DNA of 37,943 nt from Bacteroidota bacterium (GTDB lineage Bacteria > Bacteroidota > Bacteroidia > Chitinophagales > Chitinophagaceae). Below the pieces are notes generated by a model. It made no database searches, was not told the origin of the DNA, and saw nothing but the letters and a program-made list of their open reading frames with translations. How positions within the stretch are numbered: position 1 is the stretch's first letter; each line of letters starts with the position of its first letter. Below are positions 15,059 to 22,515 of the stretch, in pieces. Made by a program: the position numbers and the translations under genes. The DNA lies in contig JAGWWM010000021.1 in assembly GCA_018970395.1 (NCBI GenBank), positions 1 through 37,943 on the forward strand, written 5' to 3'.

Positions 15059-16660
15059 ATGCAAACAGATTTTCTGGTTATTGGTTCGGGGATAGCAGGT
15101 CTTACCTATGCGATAAAAGTAGCGGAAGCTTGTCCGGATAAAAAAGTGTGGGTGCTTACCAAATCGCAGACAGAGGAGACGAATACCAAATATGCGCAGG
15201 GGGGTATAGCGGTGGTGCACGATCCGGAGCATGACAGCTTTGCCAAACACATAGAAGATACTCATATTGCGGGGGATGGTTTATGTACACCTGAAGTTGT
15301 TGAACTGGTAATCAAAGAAGGACCACAAAGAGTGAAAGAAATCATTGAATGGGGCGCTCGCTTCGATCGCGAAAAAGATGGCGATTATGCATTGGGAAGA
15401 GAAGGAGGGCACAGCGAATCAAGAATATTACATTACAAAGATGTTACCGGGGCAGAGATGGAACGTGCTTTGCTGCATAAAATTCATCAGCTGTCCAATG
15501 TGCATATGACCAGTGATTATTTTGTAGTGGATCTGGTTACGCAACATCACCTCGGTTTTTTGGTAACCAAGTCAACCCCCGATATTCAGTGTTATGGCGT
15601 GTATGCTTTGAACCTTGCTACCAACCGCATCGAAATTATTCGTGCAAAAATTACCTTGTTTGCAACGGGCGGAAACGGTCAGGTTTATCGCACTACTACC
15701 AATCCCAATATCGCTACCGGAGATGGGGTGGCGATGGTGTATCGCGCAAAGGGAAGGATAGAAAACATGGAGTTCATTCAGTTTCATCCGACTGCTTTGT
15801 ATCAGGCCGGACAAAAAGGACAGGCGTTTCTGATTACGGAAGCAGTGAGAGGCGATGGCGGCATCTTGCGTAATCATAAAGGAGAAGCCTTTATGGAAAA
15901 ATATGATGAGCGTAAAGACCTTGCTCCTAGGGATATAGTAGCCCGAGCGATTGATAACGAAATGAAGATTCATGGAACGGAACATGTGTGGCTCGATTGC
16001 AAAGGCATTCCAACAGAACAGTTTTTAAAACATTTCCCCAATATTCACCAAACTTGCCTCAAGGCTGGTATTGATGTGTCGAAAGATATGATTCCCGTAG
16101 CGCCTGCGGCACATTACAGTTGTGGTGGTATTAAAACGGATGAGTGGGGCAGAACTTCTATTAAACAGCTGTATGCTGTAGGAGAATGTGCCAGCACCGG
16201 CTTGCATGGTGCCAATCGTTTGGCGAGTAATTCGCTACTCGAAGCAATGGTATTCGCACACCGAAGTTTTGTGCATAGTATTACAGCGATGAATGAACTT
16301 TCATATGATCATATCGAGATTCCCGAATGGGATGCCAAAGGCACATCTGCCCCTCGTGAAATGATTCTGATTACGCAGAGTTTAAAAGAATTGCAGCAGG
16401 TCATGAGCGATTATGTGGGCATTGTAAGAAATAATGTCCGTCTGGAAAGAGCAGCGCGCCGGTTGGATTTGCTTTGGGAAGAAACGGAAAACCTTTATAA
16501 AAACACAGTCATCTCTCCTCAGTTGATGGAACTGCGGAATATGATTACGGTCGGCTATCTGATAACCAAAGGGGCTATTTTCAGAAAAGAAAGCAGGGGG
16601 CTTCATTACAATACAGACTATCCCCATAAAAGTCCTTTATTACAGCCGATTGTCTTATAA
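15059..16660 (+). CDS. nadB: L-aspartate oxidase
   Basis: A 533-residue flavoprotein with the FAD-binding Rossmann motif DFLVIGSGIAGLTYAI at the N-terminus. It oxidises L-aspartate to iminoaspartate, the first step of de novo NAD synthesis, with NadA and NadC acting next; neither is in this window. Family motifs: TNTKYAQGGIAVV, HSESRILHYKDVTGAEMERAL, ATGGNGQVYRTTTNP, FIQFHPTALY, FLITEAVRGDGG, PAAHYSCGGI and TGLHGANRLASNSLLEAMVFA. Length is normal for NadB. gatB begins 48 bp downstream on the same strand. Confidence 0.97.
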   Translation: MQTDFLVIGSGIAGLTYAIKVAEACPDKKVWVLTKSQTEETNTKYAQGGIAVVHDPEHDSFAKHIEDTHIAGDGLCTPEVVELVIKEGPQRVKEIIEWGARFDREKDGDYALGREGGHSESRILHYKDVTGAEMERALLHKIHQLSNVHMTSDYFVVDLVTQHHLGFLVTKSTPDIQCYGVYALNLATNRIEIIRAKITLFATGGNGQVYRTTTNPNIATGDGVAMVYRAKGRIENMEFIQFHPTALYQAGQKGQAFLITEAVRGDGGILRNHKGEAFMEKYDERKDLAPRDIVARAIDNEMKIHGTEHVWLDCKGIPTEQFLKHFPNIHQTCLKAGIDVSKDMIPVAPAAHYSCGGIKTDEWGRTSIKQLYAVGECASTGLHGANRLASNSLLEAMVFAHRSFVHSITAMNELSYDHIEIPEWDAKGTSAPREMILITQSLKELQQVMSDYVGIVRNNVRLERAARRLDLLWEETENLYKNTVISPQLMELRNMITVGYLITKGAIFRKESRGLHYNTDYPHKSPLLQPIVL

Positions 16661-16692
16661 GAATACTGCCCCATACTCTCGGGTAAATAAGA

Positions 16693-16700
16693 TATTTTTG
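16693..16700 (+). promoter_or_regulatory. Candidate -7 element directly before gatB
   Basis: TATTTTTG fits TAnnTTTG and ends only 8 nt before the gatB ATG. If used, transcription would begin at or very near the start codon, giving a leaderless or nearly leaderless mRNA. No TTG lies at the proper -33 distance, so support is partial. Confidence 0.35.
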
Positions 16701-16708
16701 CAAGCATT

Positions 16709-18157
16709 ATGGGATACTATTCCGATAAATATGAAGCAGTGATTGGGTTGGAAGTGCATGCGCAGCTTTTAACCAAAACAAAATTGTTTTGCGCGGATCC
16801 TGTTTTCTTTGGTGCCGCCCCCAATACGCAGATCAGTCCGATTAGTTTAGCTTACCCCGGCACATTACCCAAGCTGAATGAAGCAGCTATTGAACTGGCG
16901 GTGCGTTTGGGTTTGGCTTGCGGCTGCGAAATTGAAGAACGGAATTATTTTGCCCGCAAACATTATTTCTATCCTGATTTGCCAAAAGGATATCAGATCA
17001 GTCAGCATACTACACCCATCTGTAAAGGCGGAACTGTTAGTATCAGTACTTCAGCAGGTGAAAGAGACGTGCAATTGAATCGTATCCATCTGGAAGAAGA
17101 TGCAGGGAAAAGCATTCATGATTTATACGATGATTATTCAGCGATCGATTATAATCGTGCCGGCGTTCCTTTGGTGGAAATTGTAACGGAGCCGGATATG
17201 CATAATGGCGAGGAAGCGGCGGCTTATTTAACAGAGCTGCGTGAACTGGTGCGTCAGCTCGGCGTGTGTGATGGCAATATGGAAGAGGGCAGTCTGCGTT
17301 GCGATGCGAATATTTCCATTCGACCGATTGGTTCAAAAGAGTTAGGCACCAAGGCCGAAGTGAAAAATCTCAACTCTATCCGTTTTCTCAAAAAAGCTAT
17401 TGATTATGAGGTACAGCGCATGATTGATTTGGTAGAAAGCGGAGAAACGGTAAAACAGGAGACCAGAAGTTTTGATGCCGCGACAGAAACGACTTTTTCT
17501 ATTCGTACCAAGGAAGACGCCAATGATTATCGCTATTTCAATGATCCTGATTTGCCTGCCTTTGTGGTAATGGAAGATTTTAAGCAGCGAGTAAAAGCGG
17601 CATTGCCGGAACTTCCCAAAGAAAGAAAGACAAGATTGATACAGCAATATCAATTGAATGTAAAAGATGCTACAAGATTAGCGTCGGAGAAACCATGGAT
17701 GGATTATTTTGAAGCCGGGGTAAAAGCCGGTGCTTCGCCACAGCAAATGGCCAACTGGATGCTGGGGCTCATTCGATCTTATTTGAACGAACAGGAAGCG
17801 GGTATAGAAAATTTATCCTTAACTCCTTTATTGTTATCCCAACTGATTGCACTGATAGAAGATGGAAGTGTGAGTCATACTGTTGCGGTTCAGCAACTGT
17901 TTCCGCTGCTGGTAAAAGATGGAGGAGAGCCTCGTGCGCTGGCGGTCTCCCTCAATCTTATCCAGGAAAGAAATACGGATACTTTATCGCAACTGGTTGA
18001 AGAAGTGCTGGATCGCATGCCTGAAAAAGTTCAGGAATACAAAAAAGGGAAAAAAGGTTTGATCGGTTTGTTTGTGGGAGAAGTAATGAAACTTTCCAAA
18101 GGGAAAGCCGATCCGAAAATGCTGAATCAATTGATTGCGGACAAATTAAAATCATAA
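16709..18157 (+). CDS. gatB: Asp-tRNA(Asn)/Glu-tRNA(Gln) amidotransferase subunit B
   Basis: A 482-residue protein, full length for GatB. With GatA and GatC it converts misacylated Glu-tRNA(Gln) or Asp-tRNA(Asn) to the amidated form by ATP-dependent transamidation. It shows the N-terminal cradle motif EAVIGLEVHAQLLTKTKLFC, ISLAYPGTLPKLN, RKHYFYPDLPKGYQISQ, HLEEDAGKSIHD, DYNRAGVPLVEIVTEPD and GSLRCDANISIRP, plus the C-terminal helical/YqeY-like tRNA-binding tail ending in KGLIGLFVGEVMKLSKGKADPKMLNQLI. gatA and gatC are not adjacent. The TlpA-like gene starts 10 bp downstream and is probably co-transcribed. Confidence 0.98.
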   Translation: MGYYSDKYEAVIGLEVHAQLLTKTKLFCADPVFFGAAPNTQISPISLAYPGTLPKLNEAAIELAVRLGLACGCEIEERNYFARKHYFYPDLPKGYQISQHTTPICKGGTVSISTSAGERDVQLNRIHLEEDAGKSIHDLYDDYSAIDYNRAGVPLVEIVTEPDMHNGEEAAAYLTELRELVRQLGVCDGNMEEGSLRCDANISIRPIGSKELGTKAEVKNLNSIRFLKKAIDYEVQRMIDLVESGETVKQETRSFDAATETTFSIRTKEDANDYRYFNDPDLPAFVVMEDFKQRVKAALPELPKERKTRLIQQYQLNVKDATRLASEKPWMDYFEAGVKAGASPQQMANWMLGLIRSYLNEQEAGIENLSLTPLLLSQLIALIEDGSVSHTVAVQQLFPLLVKDGGEPRALAVSLNLIQERNTDTLSQLVEEVLDRMPEKVQEYKKGKKGLIGLFVGEVMKLSKGKADPKMLNQLIADKLKS

Positions 18158-18167
18158 ATAAAAAATC

Positions 18168-19292
18168 ATGCAAAGAATCATCTGCCTGCTCTTTATCGTA
18201 GTGACTCTAGGAGCTTGTGTTTCCAACAACAATAAAAGCTTTACAATAAGGGGGGAGATAAAGAATGCGCCTGCGACACCGGTTTATCTTGAACTGGTTG
18301 CCTTTAACAACACTCCTCCTCAGGTAATAGACAGTGTGACCATGAAAGACGGTACATTTTCTTTTAAAGGAAAAACGCCGGAAGAGTCTTTGTTGCAGAT
18401 CAGGTTTCCCGCATTTCAGGAAGTCCCCCTGCTTCTCGTGGTCAATGATAAAAATAATATTGCTTTAAGTGGGCAATGGGGTGTTACCTCCTCCTATCGT
18501 TATGAAGGTTCTCCCGCATCGGAAAGATTGAGAAATTTTATTGATTCTTTAACGGTCATTCAATTTCAGCTGATGACCGATACTGCTACGTCAGGTCTTT
18601 CCGACAGTCTGCTTGCTTTGAAAGAAATGGAAAGAGTGCAGCGAATTAAATCTTTTAAAGACTATACCATCAAAACAACGCAGACAGATGTAAGTCCGGT
18701 AGTAAGTTTATTTGCCGCTTCGATGAGTATGGGGGACAACCCGGCGGGAAATGAAATTTTATTGAATGGGTTACAAAAAAGATTTCCCAAGCATGCGGGC
18801 GTGGCTATGGTGGTAGGAGCATATCGCGAAGCGGTCAAAGAAGAGCCTCAGCAAGCACAGGAAAAACCTGTTGTAGCAGGCAAGCCGGCTCCAGATTTTA
18901 CGCTCCCCGATAAGGACGGAAAATCTATTTCGTTGAGCAGTCTGAGAGGCAAATATGTGTTGATAGATTTTTGGGCCAGCTGGTGTGGTCCGTGCAGGGC
19001 TGAAAATCCGAATGTGGTAGCAGCCTATCAGCGGTACAAAAACAAAAACTTTACCGTACTAGGAGTGTCGCTTGATAAAAACAAAGCCGATTGGCTGAAA
19101 GCTGTCAGCGAGGATAAGCTCGAATGGCAACAGGTGTCGGATTTGAAATTTTGGGAAACGCCCTTGGTAAAACTATACGGATTTGAGGGTATTCCTTATA
19201 ATGTGTTGATTGATCCGAAGGGAATCGTAATTGCTGATAATTTGAGGGGAGAGGAGCTGATTAAAAAGCTAGGAGAGGTTTTGAAAAAGTAA
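18168..19292 (+). CDS. TlpA-family thioredoxin-like lipoprotein with DUF4369 domain
   Basis: A 374-residue protein. The N-terminus is a lipoprotein signal with TLGAC (lipidated Cys about 17). A DUF4369-like beta domain follows (about 25-115), then a helical linker and a C-terminal TlpA/AhpC-type thioredoxin domain (about 235-374) with GKPAPDFTLPDKDGK, the active-site WASWCGPCRAENP (Cys about 273 and 276) and the cis-Pro region GIPYNVLIDPKG. Such proteins are periplasmic or envelope-tethered thiol-disulfide oxidoreductases, usually reducing. It lies 10 bp after gatB. The substrate is unknown. Confidence 0.9.
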   Translation: MQRIICLLFIVVTLGACVSNNNKSFTIRGEIKNAPATPVYLELVAFNNTPPQVIDSVTMKDGTFSFKGKTPEESLLQIRFPAFQEVPLLLVVNDKNNIALSGQWGVTSSYRYEGSPASERLRNFIDSLTVIQFQLMTDTATSGLSDSLLALKEMERVQRIKSFKDYTIKTTQTDVSPVVSLFAASMSMGDNPAGNEILLNGLQKRFPKHAGVAMVVGAYREAVKEEPQQAQEKPVVAGKPAPDFTLPDKDGKSISLSSLRGKYVLIDFWASWCGPCRAENPNVVAAYQRYKNKNFTVLGVSLDKNKADWLKAVSEDKLEWQQVSDLKFWETPLVKLYGFEGIPYNVLIDPKGIVIADNLRGEELIKKLGEVLKK

Positions 19293-19293
19293 G

Positions 19294-19325
19294 AAAAAAA
19301 ACAGGCCCCGGTGGAAACCGGGGCC
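19294..19325 (-). terminator. Strong GC hairpin terminator downstream of prfA
   Basis: GGCCCCGGT (19304-19312), tetraloop GGAA and ACCGGGGCC (19317-19325) form a perfect 9-bp stem. On the minus strand it is followed by TG and then eight T residues, so it is well formed as an intrinsic terminator for leftward transcription from prfA, about 130 bp past its stop. For rightward transcription from the TlpA gene the hairpin lacks a T-tract, so it would not be a classic terminator. Confidence 0.75.
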
Positions 19326-19411
19326 GCAACCAAAACTAACTGCTTATGAGAAAAATCCTAACAATACAAAGTTGTATCATTTTCGAATGACATGTTGTTC
19401 AAGAATTGTTA
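19326..19411 (+). other. Leader-like sequence with a 21-codon mini-ORF
   Basis: Right after the GC hairpin comes GCAACCAAAACTAACTGC and then TTATGAGAAAAATCC. The ATG at 19346 opens a 21-codon frame (MRKILTIQSC..., stop TAA at 19409) whose first residues look like the start of a Bacteroidota exported protein. It may be the relic of a gene start, a regulatory leader, or a dispersed element. On the minus strand TAGTTTTG (19332-19339) resembles a -7 box. No function is assigned. Confidence 0.3.
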
Positions 19412-19454
19412 ATGTTTCTTTTAAACAAAAAATACCCTTAGCATCGGGTTTTGC

Positions 19455-20519
19455 TCATTTTTCCTGCATCAGTTTTTCCGCATTCTCAGCTACCTGCAGT
19501 GCTTCAATGAGTTCTTCTATTTCCCCGTTGAGTACGGCATCCAGATTGTATAAGGTAAATCCGATTCGGTGATCTGTTACCCTCCCTTGTGGGAAATTAT
19601 AGGTTCTTATTTTGGCGGAGCGATCGCCGGTGCTGACCAGACTTTTTCTTTGTCGTGCGATTTCATCTTCCTGTTTTCTTACCTGTTCTTCATATAGTTT
19701 GGTGCGTAGCATTTGCATCGCTTTTTCCCGGTTGGCGAGCTGTGTTCTTTCCGTCTGACAAATAACTACCGTACCAGTCGGGATATGGGTGAGCATTACT
19801 TTGGTTTCTACTTTGTTGACGTTTTGCCCGCCAGCTCCGCCACTTCGGGCGGTTTCCATTTTCACATCACTCTCTCGGAGTTCGAAATCAATTTCTTCCG
19901 CTTCCGGCATCACCGCCACCGTGGCTGCACTCGTATGCACCCTGCCACTTGCTTCGGTGGCGGGTACTCTTTGTACCCGATGCACCCCGCTTTCAAACTT
20001 TAAGGTTCCATACACGTCGTCACCGACGACCTCGAGTTGCACTTCTTTATAGCCGCCGACCGTTCCTTCATTCTCACTTAAGATCGCGGTTTTCCATCCC
20101 TTCTTTTCACAGTATTTAATGTAAAGCCGTAATAGATCGCCGGCAAACAGACTCGCTTCATCTCCTCCCGTACCTGCACGTATTTCAAGGATGGCATTTT
20201 TGTCATCCTGCGGATCTTTGGGGATCAGCAACTGTCGCACCTGTTTTTCAAGCACTCCTTTTTTCTCTTCCAGTGCCGGAAGTTCTTCTTTCGCCAGTTC
20301 TTTCCATTCAGGATCATTGCTTTGCAAGGCTTCCCGATAAGTTTGAATATCATCCATTACCTGCAACAGGTTTTTGCGTGCTGTTACAATATGTTCCAGT
20401 TGACGGTATTCTTTACTTAACTGAGAAAATTTTTTATTGTCACTTACAATCTCCGGATTGGTAAGCGCAACGCCTATTTCATCAAATCGGGCTTGCAGGG
20501 CTTCTAATTTGTCGAGCAT
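19455..20519 (-). CDS. prfA: Peptide chain release factor 1
   Basis: A 354-residue protein from ATG at 20519 ([16 protein letters not shown]); a 16-codon upstream extension is not family-like. RF1 recognises UAA and UAG stop codons and triggers peptide release. It shows the PCRF domain ([15 protein letters not shown]), the RF1-type recognition loop [14 protein letters not shown] (tripeptide PAT about 186-188, versus SPF in RF2) and the catalytic GGQ in [15 protein letters not shown] (about 230-232), whose Gln is normally methylated by PrmC. A TACTTTTG box lies 46 bp upstream. It diverges from the amidohydrolase gene and ends about 130 bp before a strong terminator. Confidence 0.98.
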   Translation of the reverse strand: MLDKLEALQARFDEIGVALTNPEIVSDNKKFSQLSKEYRQLEHIVTARKNLLQVMDDIQTYREALQSNDPEWKELAKEELPALEEKKGVLEKQVRQLLIPKDPQDDKNAILEIRAGTGGDEASLFAGDLLRLYIKYCEKKGWKTAILSENEGTVGGYKEVQLEVVGDDVYGTLKFESGVHRVQRVPATEASGRVHTSAATVAVMPEAEEIDFELRESDVKMETARSGGAGGQNVNKVETKVMLTHIPTGTVVICQTERTQLANREKAMQMLRTKLYEEQVRKQEDEIARQRKSLVSTGDRSAKIRTYNFPQGRVTDHRIGFTLYNLDAVLNGEIEELIEALQVAENAEKLMQEK

Positions 20520-20564
20520 AATAGTTGGGGTCAAACGTATCTTTACAGGGTCTCGTTTGGAGCA

Positions 20565-20572
20565 CAAAAGTA
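20565..20572 (-). promoter_or_regulatory. Candidate -7 element for prfA
   Basis: CAAAAGTA on plus reads TACTTTTG on minus, matching TAnnTTTG and giving a leader of about 40 nt. The -33 position has no TTG. The early transcribed bases (GTGCTC, CAAAC, GAGAC) could form a small hairpin with an A-containing loop, similar in style to those after the rRNA promoters. Confidence 0.45.
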
Positions 20573-20583
20573 AATCAATTCAA

Positions 20584-21756
20584 GTGGCTTACAGAAAATT
20601 CAGGGCAACTCAATTATTTGATGGATATTCATTCCGGGAGAACAAGGTGTTGATAACGACAACCGATGGTTTCATTATTGATCTTATCCCAGAGGAGGAT
20701 GCGGGCGAAAATGTGGAAGATTATGACGGCATCTTATCGCCAGGATTTATCAATGCTCATTGTCACCTGGAATTGAGTCATTTGCGCGATGTAATTCCCC
20801 CCCATACGGGATTGATTGAATTTCTTTGTTCGGTCGTCACCAAAAGAAATTTTCCTAGAGAAGTGATTGATGAGGCAATCTGTCAGGCAGAAAATGAAAT
20901 GTATGAAAAGGGCATTGTTGCGGTAGGAGATATTGGCAATACGGCAGATACGGCTGGAGTTAAAAGTGTGAGTAAGATTCGGTGGCAAAATTTTGTGGAA
21001 GTCTTGAGCATGACGGATGCGAAAGCATCAGAGGAGTTGAAGCATTACACTAATGTAGCTGAAAAATTGAGCCAGGCATTGAAGGATAGTCCGCTTCCTC
21101 ATCGTACTGCACTGGTGCCGCATGCTCCCTACACTATTTCCCCTCAAACTTTTCAGCAACTCAATCTGAGCACGAAAGGGCAGGTGATTTCAATACATAA
21201 TCAGGAACATCCGGCGGAGGATGAGCTCTATCAAACGGGAGGGGGAGATTATCTTAAACTGTTTAAAATTTTCGGAATAGACGGATCTCCTTTTCCGGTA
21301 ACCGGAAAAAGCAGCATCCGATCTGTTTTGCCGTATTTTAACCAACAACAAACCATCCTGCTGGTGCATAATACCTATATGCCGGAGGAGGATGTGCTAT
21401 GGGCAAATGAGTATGCAAATAAAATCGAATTGCACCTGGTATATTGTCTTTGTCCGTCTGCTAACCGCTATATCGAAAACACGTTGCCCAATACGCAACT
21501 GTTTCAGCAAAAGAATTGTCACTTGGTACTGGGTACCGATAGCTATAGCAGTAACTGGCAATTGTCTGTTGCGGAAGAAATCAGGGTATTGCATACGGCT
21601 CAGCAAATACCGCTTGAATCTTTATTGCAAATGGCTACGCTCAATGGTGCCAAAGCTTTTCGTTGGGAAAAAGATTTGGGAAGTTTTGAGAAAGGAAAAA
21701 TGCCGGGCATTGTACTGCTGAGTCCGGATTTGAAATCAGTCAAGCGACTGCTTTGA
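20584..21756 (+). CDS. Amidohydrolase (cytosine/MTA-SAH deaminase-like)
   Basis: A 390-residue protein. The first good start is GTG at 20584 (VAYRKFRATQLFDG); the frame stays open upstream but there it is the antisense of prfA. The metal-dependent hydrolase core is clear: SPGFINAHCHLELSHL (HxH about 59 and 61), LVPHAPYTISP, VISIHNQEHPAEDELY, a TILLVHNTYM His, and LGTDSYSSNW with the terminal metal/catalytic Asp. The C-terminal composite domain ends with LGSFEKGKMPGIVLL. This places it with chlorohydrolase/deaminase-type amidohydrolases (TrzN, MTA/SAH deaminase, guanine deaminase relatives). The substrate, probably a purine or related base, is not known. Divergent from prfA with 64 bp between starts. 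Confidence 0.85.
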   Translation: MAYRKFRATQLFDGYSFRENKVLITTTDGFIIDLIPEEDAGENVEDYDGILSPGFINAHCHLELSHLRDVIPPHTGLIEFLCSVVTKRNFPREVIDEAICQAENEMYEKGIVAVGDIGNTADTAGVKSVSKIRWQNFVEVLSMTDAKASEELKHYTNVAEKLSQALKDSPLPHRTALVPHAPYTISPQTFQQLNLSTKGQVISIHNQEHPAEDELYQTGGGDYLKLFKIFGIDGSPFPVTGKSSIRSVLPYFNQQQTILLVHNTYMPEEDVLWANEYANKIELHLVYCLCPSANRYIENTLPNTQLFQQKNCHLVLGTDSYSSNWQLSVAEEIRVLHTAQQIPLESLLQMATLNGAKAFRWEKDLGSFEKGKMPGIVLLSPDLKSVKRLL

Positions 21757-21761
21757 GTGTT

Positions 21762-22493
21762 TTAGCTCATGATTTGTTTGAGGATGGGAACCGTTTTCAT
21801 CTTGCCGAATTCAGACAGGTGCAGTTGATAATAACGTTCAATGATCTCAAGAATTTGTTGCCGGTCTTTTCGGTTGACGGGTACTTCTGCTAATTCTTGC
21901 GGGTGCATAACCTTCATCAATTCTCTTAACGAGTTGACTGCCGAACCTTCGGCATAGTGAGGATGGCTGGGTAATTGATCGGTAAATTTTCCTTCCGATA
22001 AATCGAGGATTGGAAAACTATCCGGACTGTTGTTAATCTGAAAACCGAAGAAAGTACACAAATGAAGGGAAAAATACAATGCATAAGAGGAAGTCATTTC
22101 GGGAGTAGATTTATCAAGCCAGATTAAGGAATCTTCAAGGAAAGAAAATAAGTCTGCATTGGTTTCCGGTTGGCGGATACTTTTTATCATCAATTCTATC
22201 ATAAAAATCAAAACGCTGTTCTTGAAAACATCTTGCATGAGCTCCTGATACAAGTAGCCCCATTTGAATTCTTTGATGCGCTGCAAAGATTTTTGTTCGT
22301 GATGATAAACGATCAACTCAAGGATAGCGCCGGGCTGAAAATAGTTAGCCTGATAGGCTTTTTGCGGACGCTGGCTTCTTACCCCCTGTACCAGATAACT
22401 TTGAATACCGAACAGTTCAGTATAGATAAGGGTAATCAGGCCGGAGTCGCCGTATTTGGTAACCCTTAGTACGATTCCTTTTGTTTTATGCAA
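21762..22493 (-). CDS. recO: DNA repair protein RecO
   Basis: A 243-residue protein if the TTG at 22493 is used (HKTKGIVLRVTKYGDSGLI follows, the usual RecO opening). An ATG further upstream (22565) would add 24 residues but overlaps the end of porZ by 50 bp. RecO works with RecR and RecF to load RecA at gaps and anneals SSB-coated DNA. Features: an N-terminal OB-fold (about 1-80, including YTELFGIQSYLVQGVRSQ), then a helical domain with LCTFFGFQ and a C-terminal region ending in ERYYQLHLSEFGKMKTVPIL. The zinc-finger cysteines of some RecO proteins are not present. It is downstream of porZ on the same strand and likely shares its transcript. Confidence 0.88.
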   Translation of the reverse strand: MHKTKGIVLRVTKYGDSGLITLIYTELFGIQSYLVQGVRSQRPQKAYQANYFQPGAILELIVYHHEQKSLQRIKEFKWGYLYQELMQDVFKNSVLIFMIELMIKSIRQPETNADLFSFLEDSLIWLDKSTPEMTSSYALYFSLHLCTFFGFQINNSPDSFPILDLSEGKFTDQLPSHPHYAEGSAVNSLRELMKVMHPQELAEVPVNRKDRQQILEIIERYYQLHLSEFGKMKTVPILKQIMS

Positions 22494-22515
22494 TGGCTGA
22501 ACCAAACGATCTTGC

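Noticed and set aside
20437-20583. N-terminal extension of the amidohydrolase
   Set aside because: It is antisense to the prfA start, runs across the prfA promoter, and the family-like sequence begins only at the GTG at 20584.
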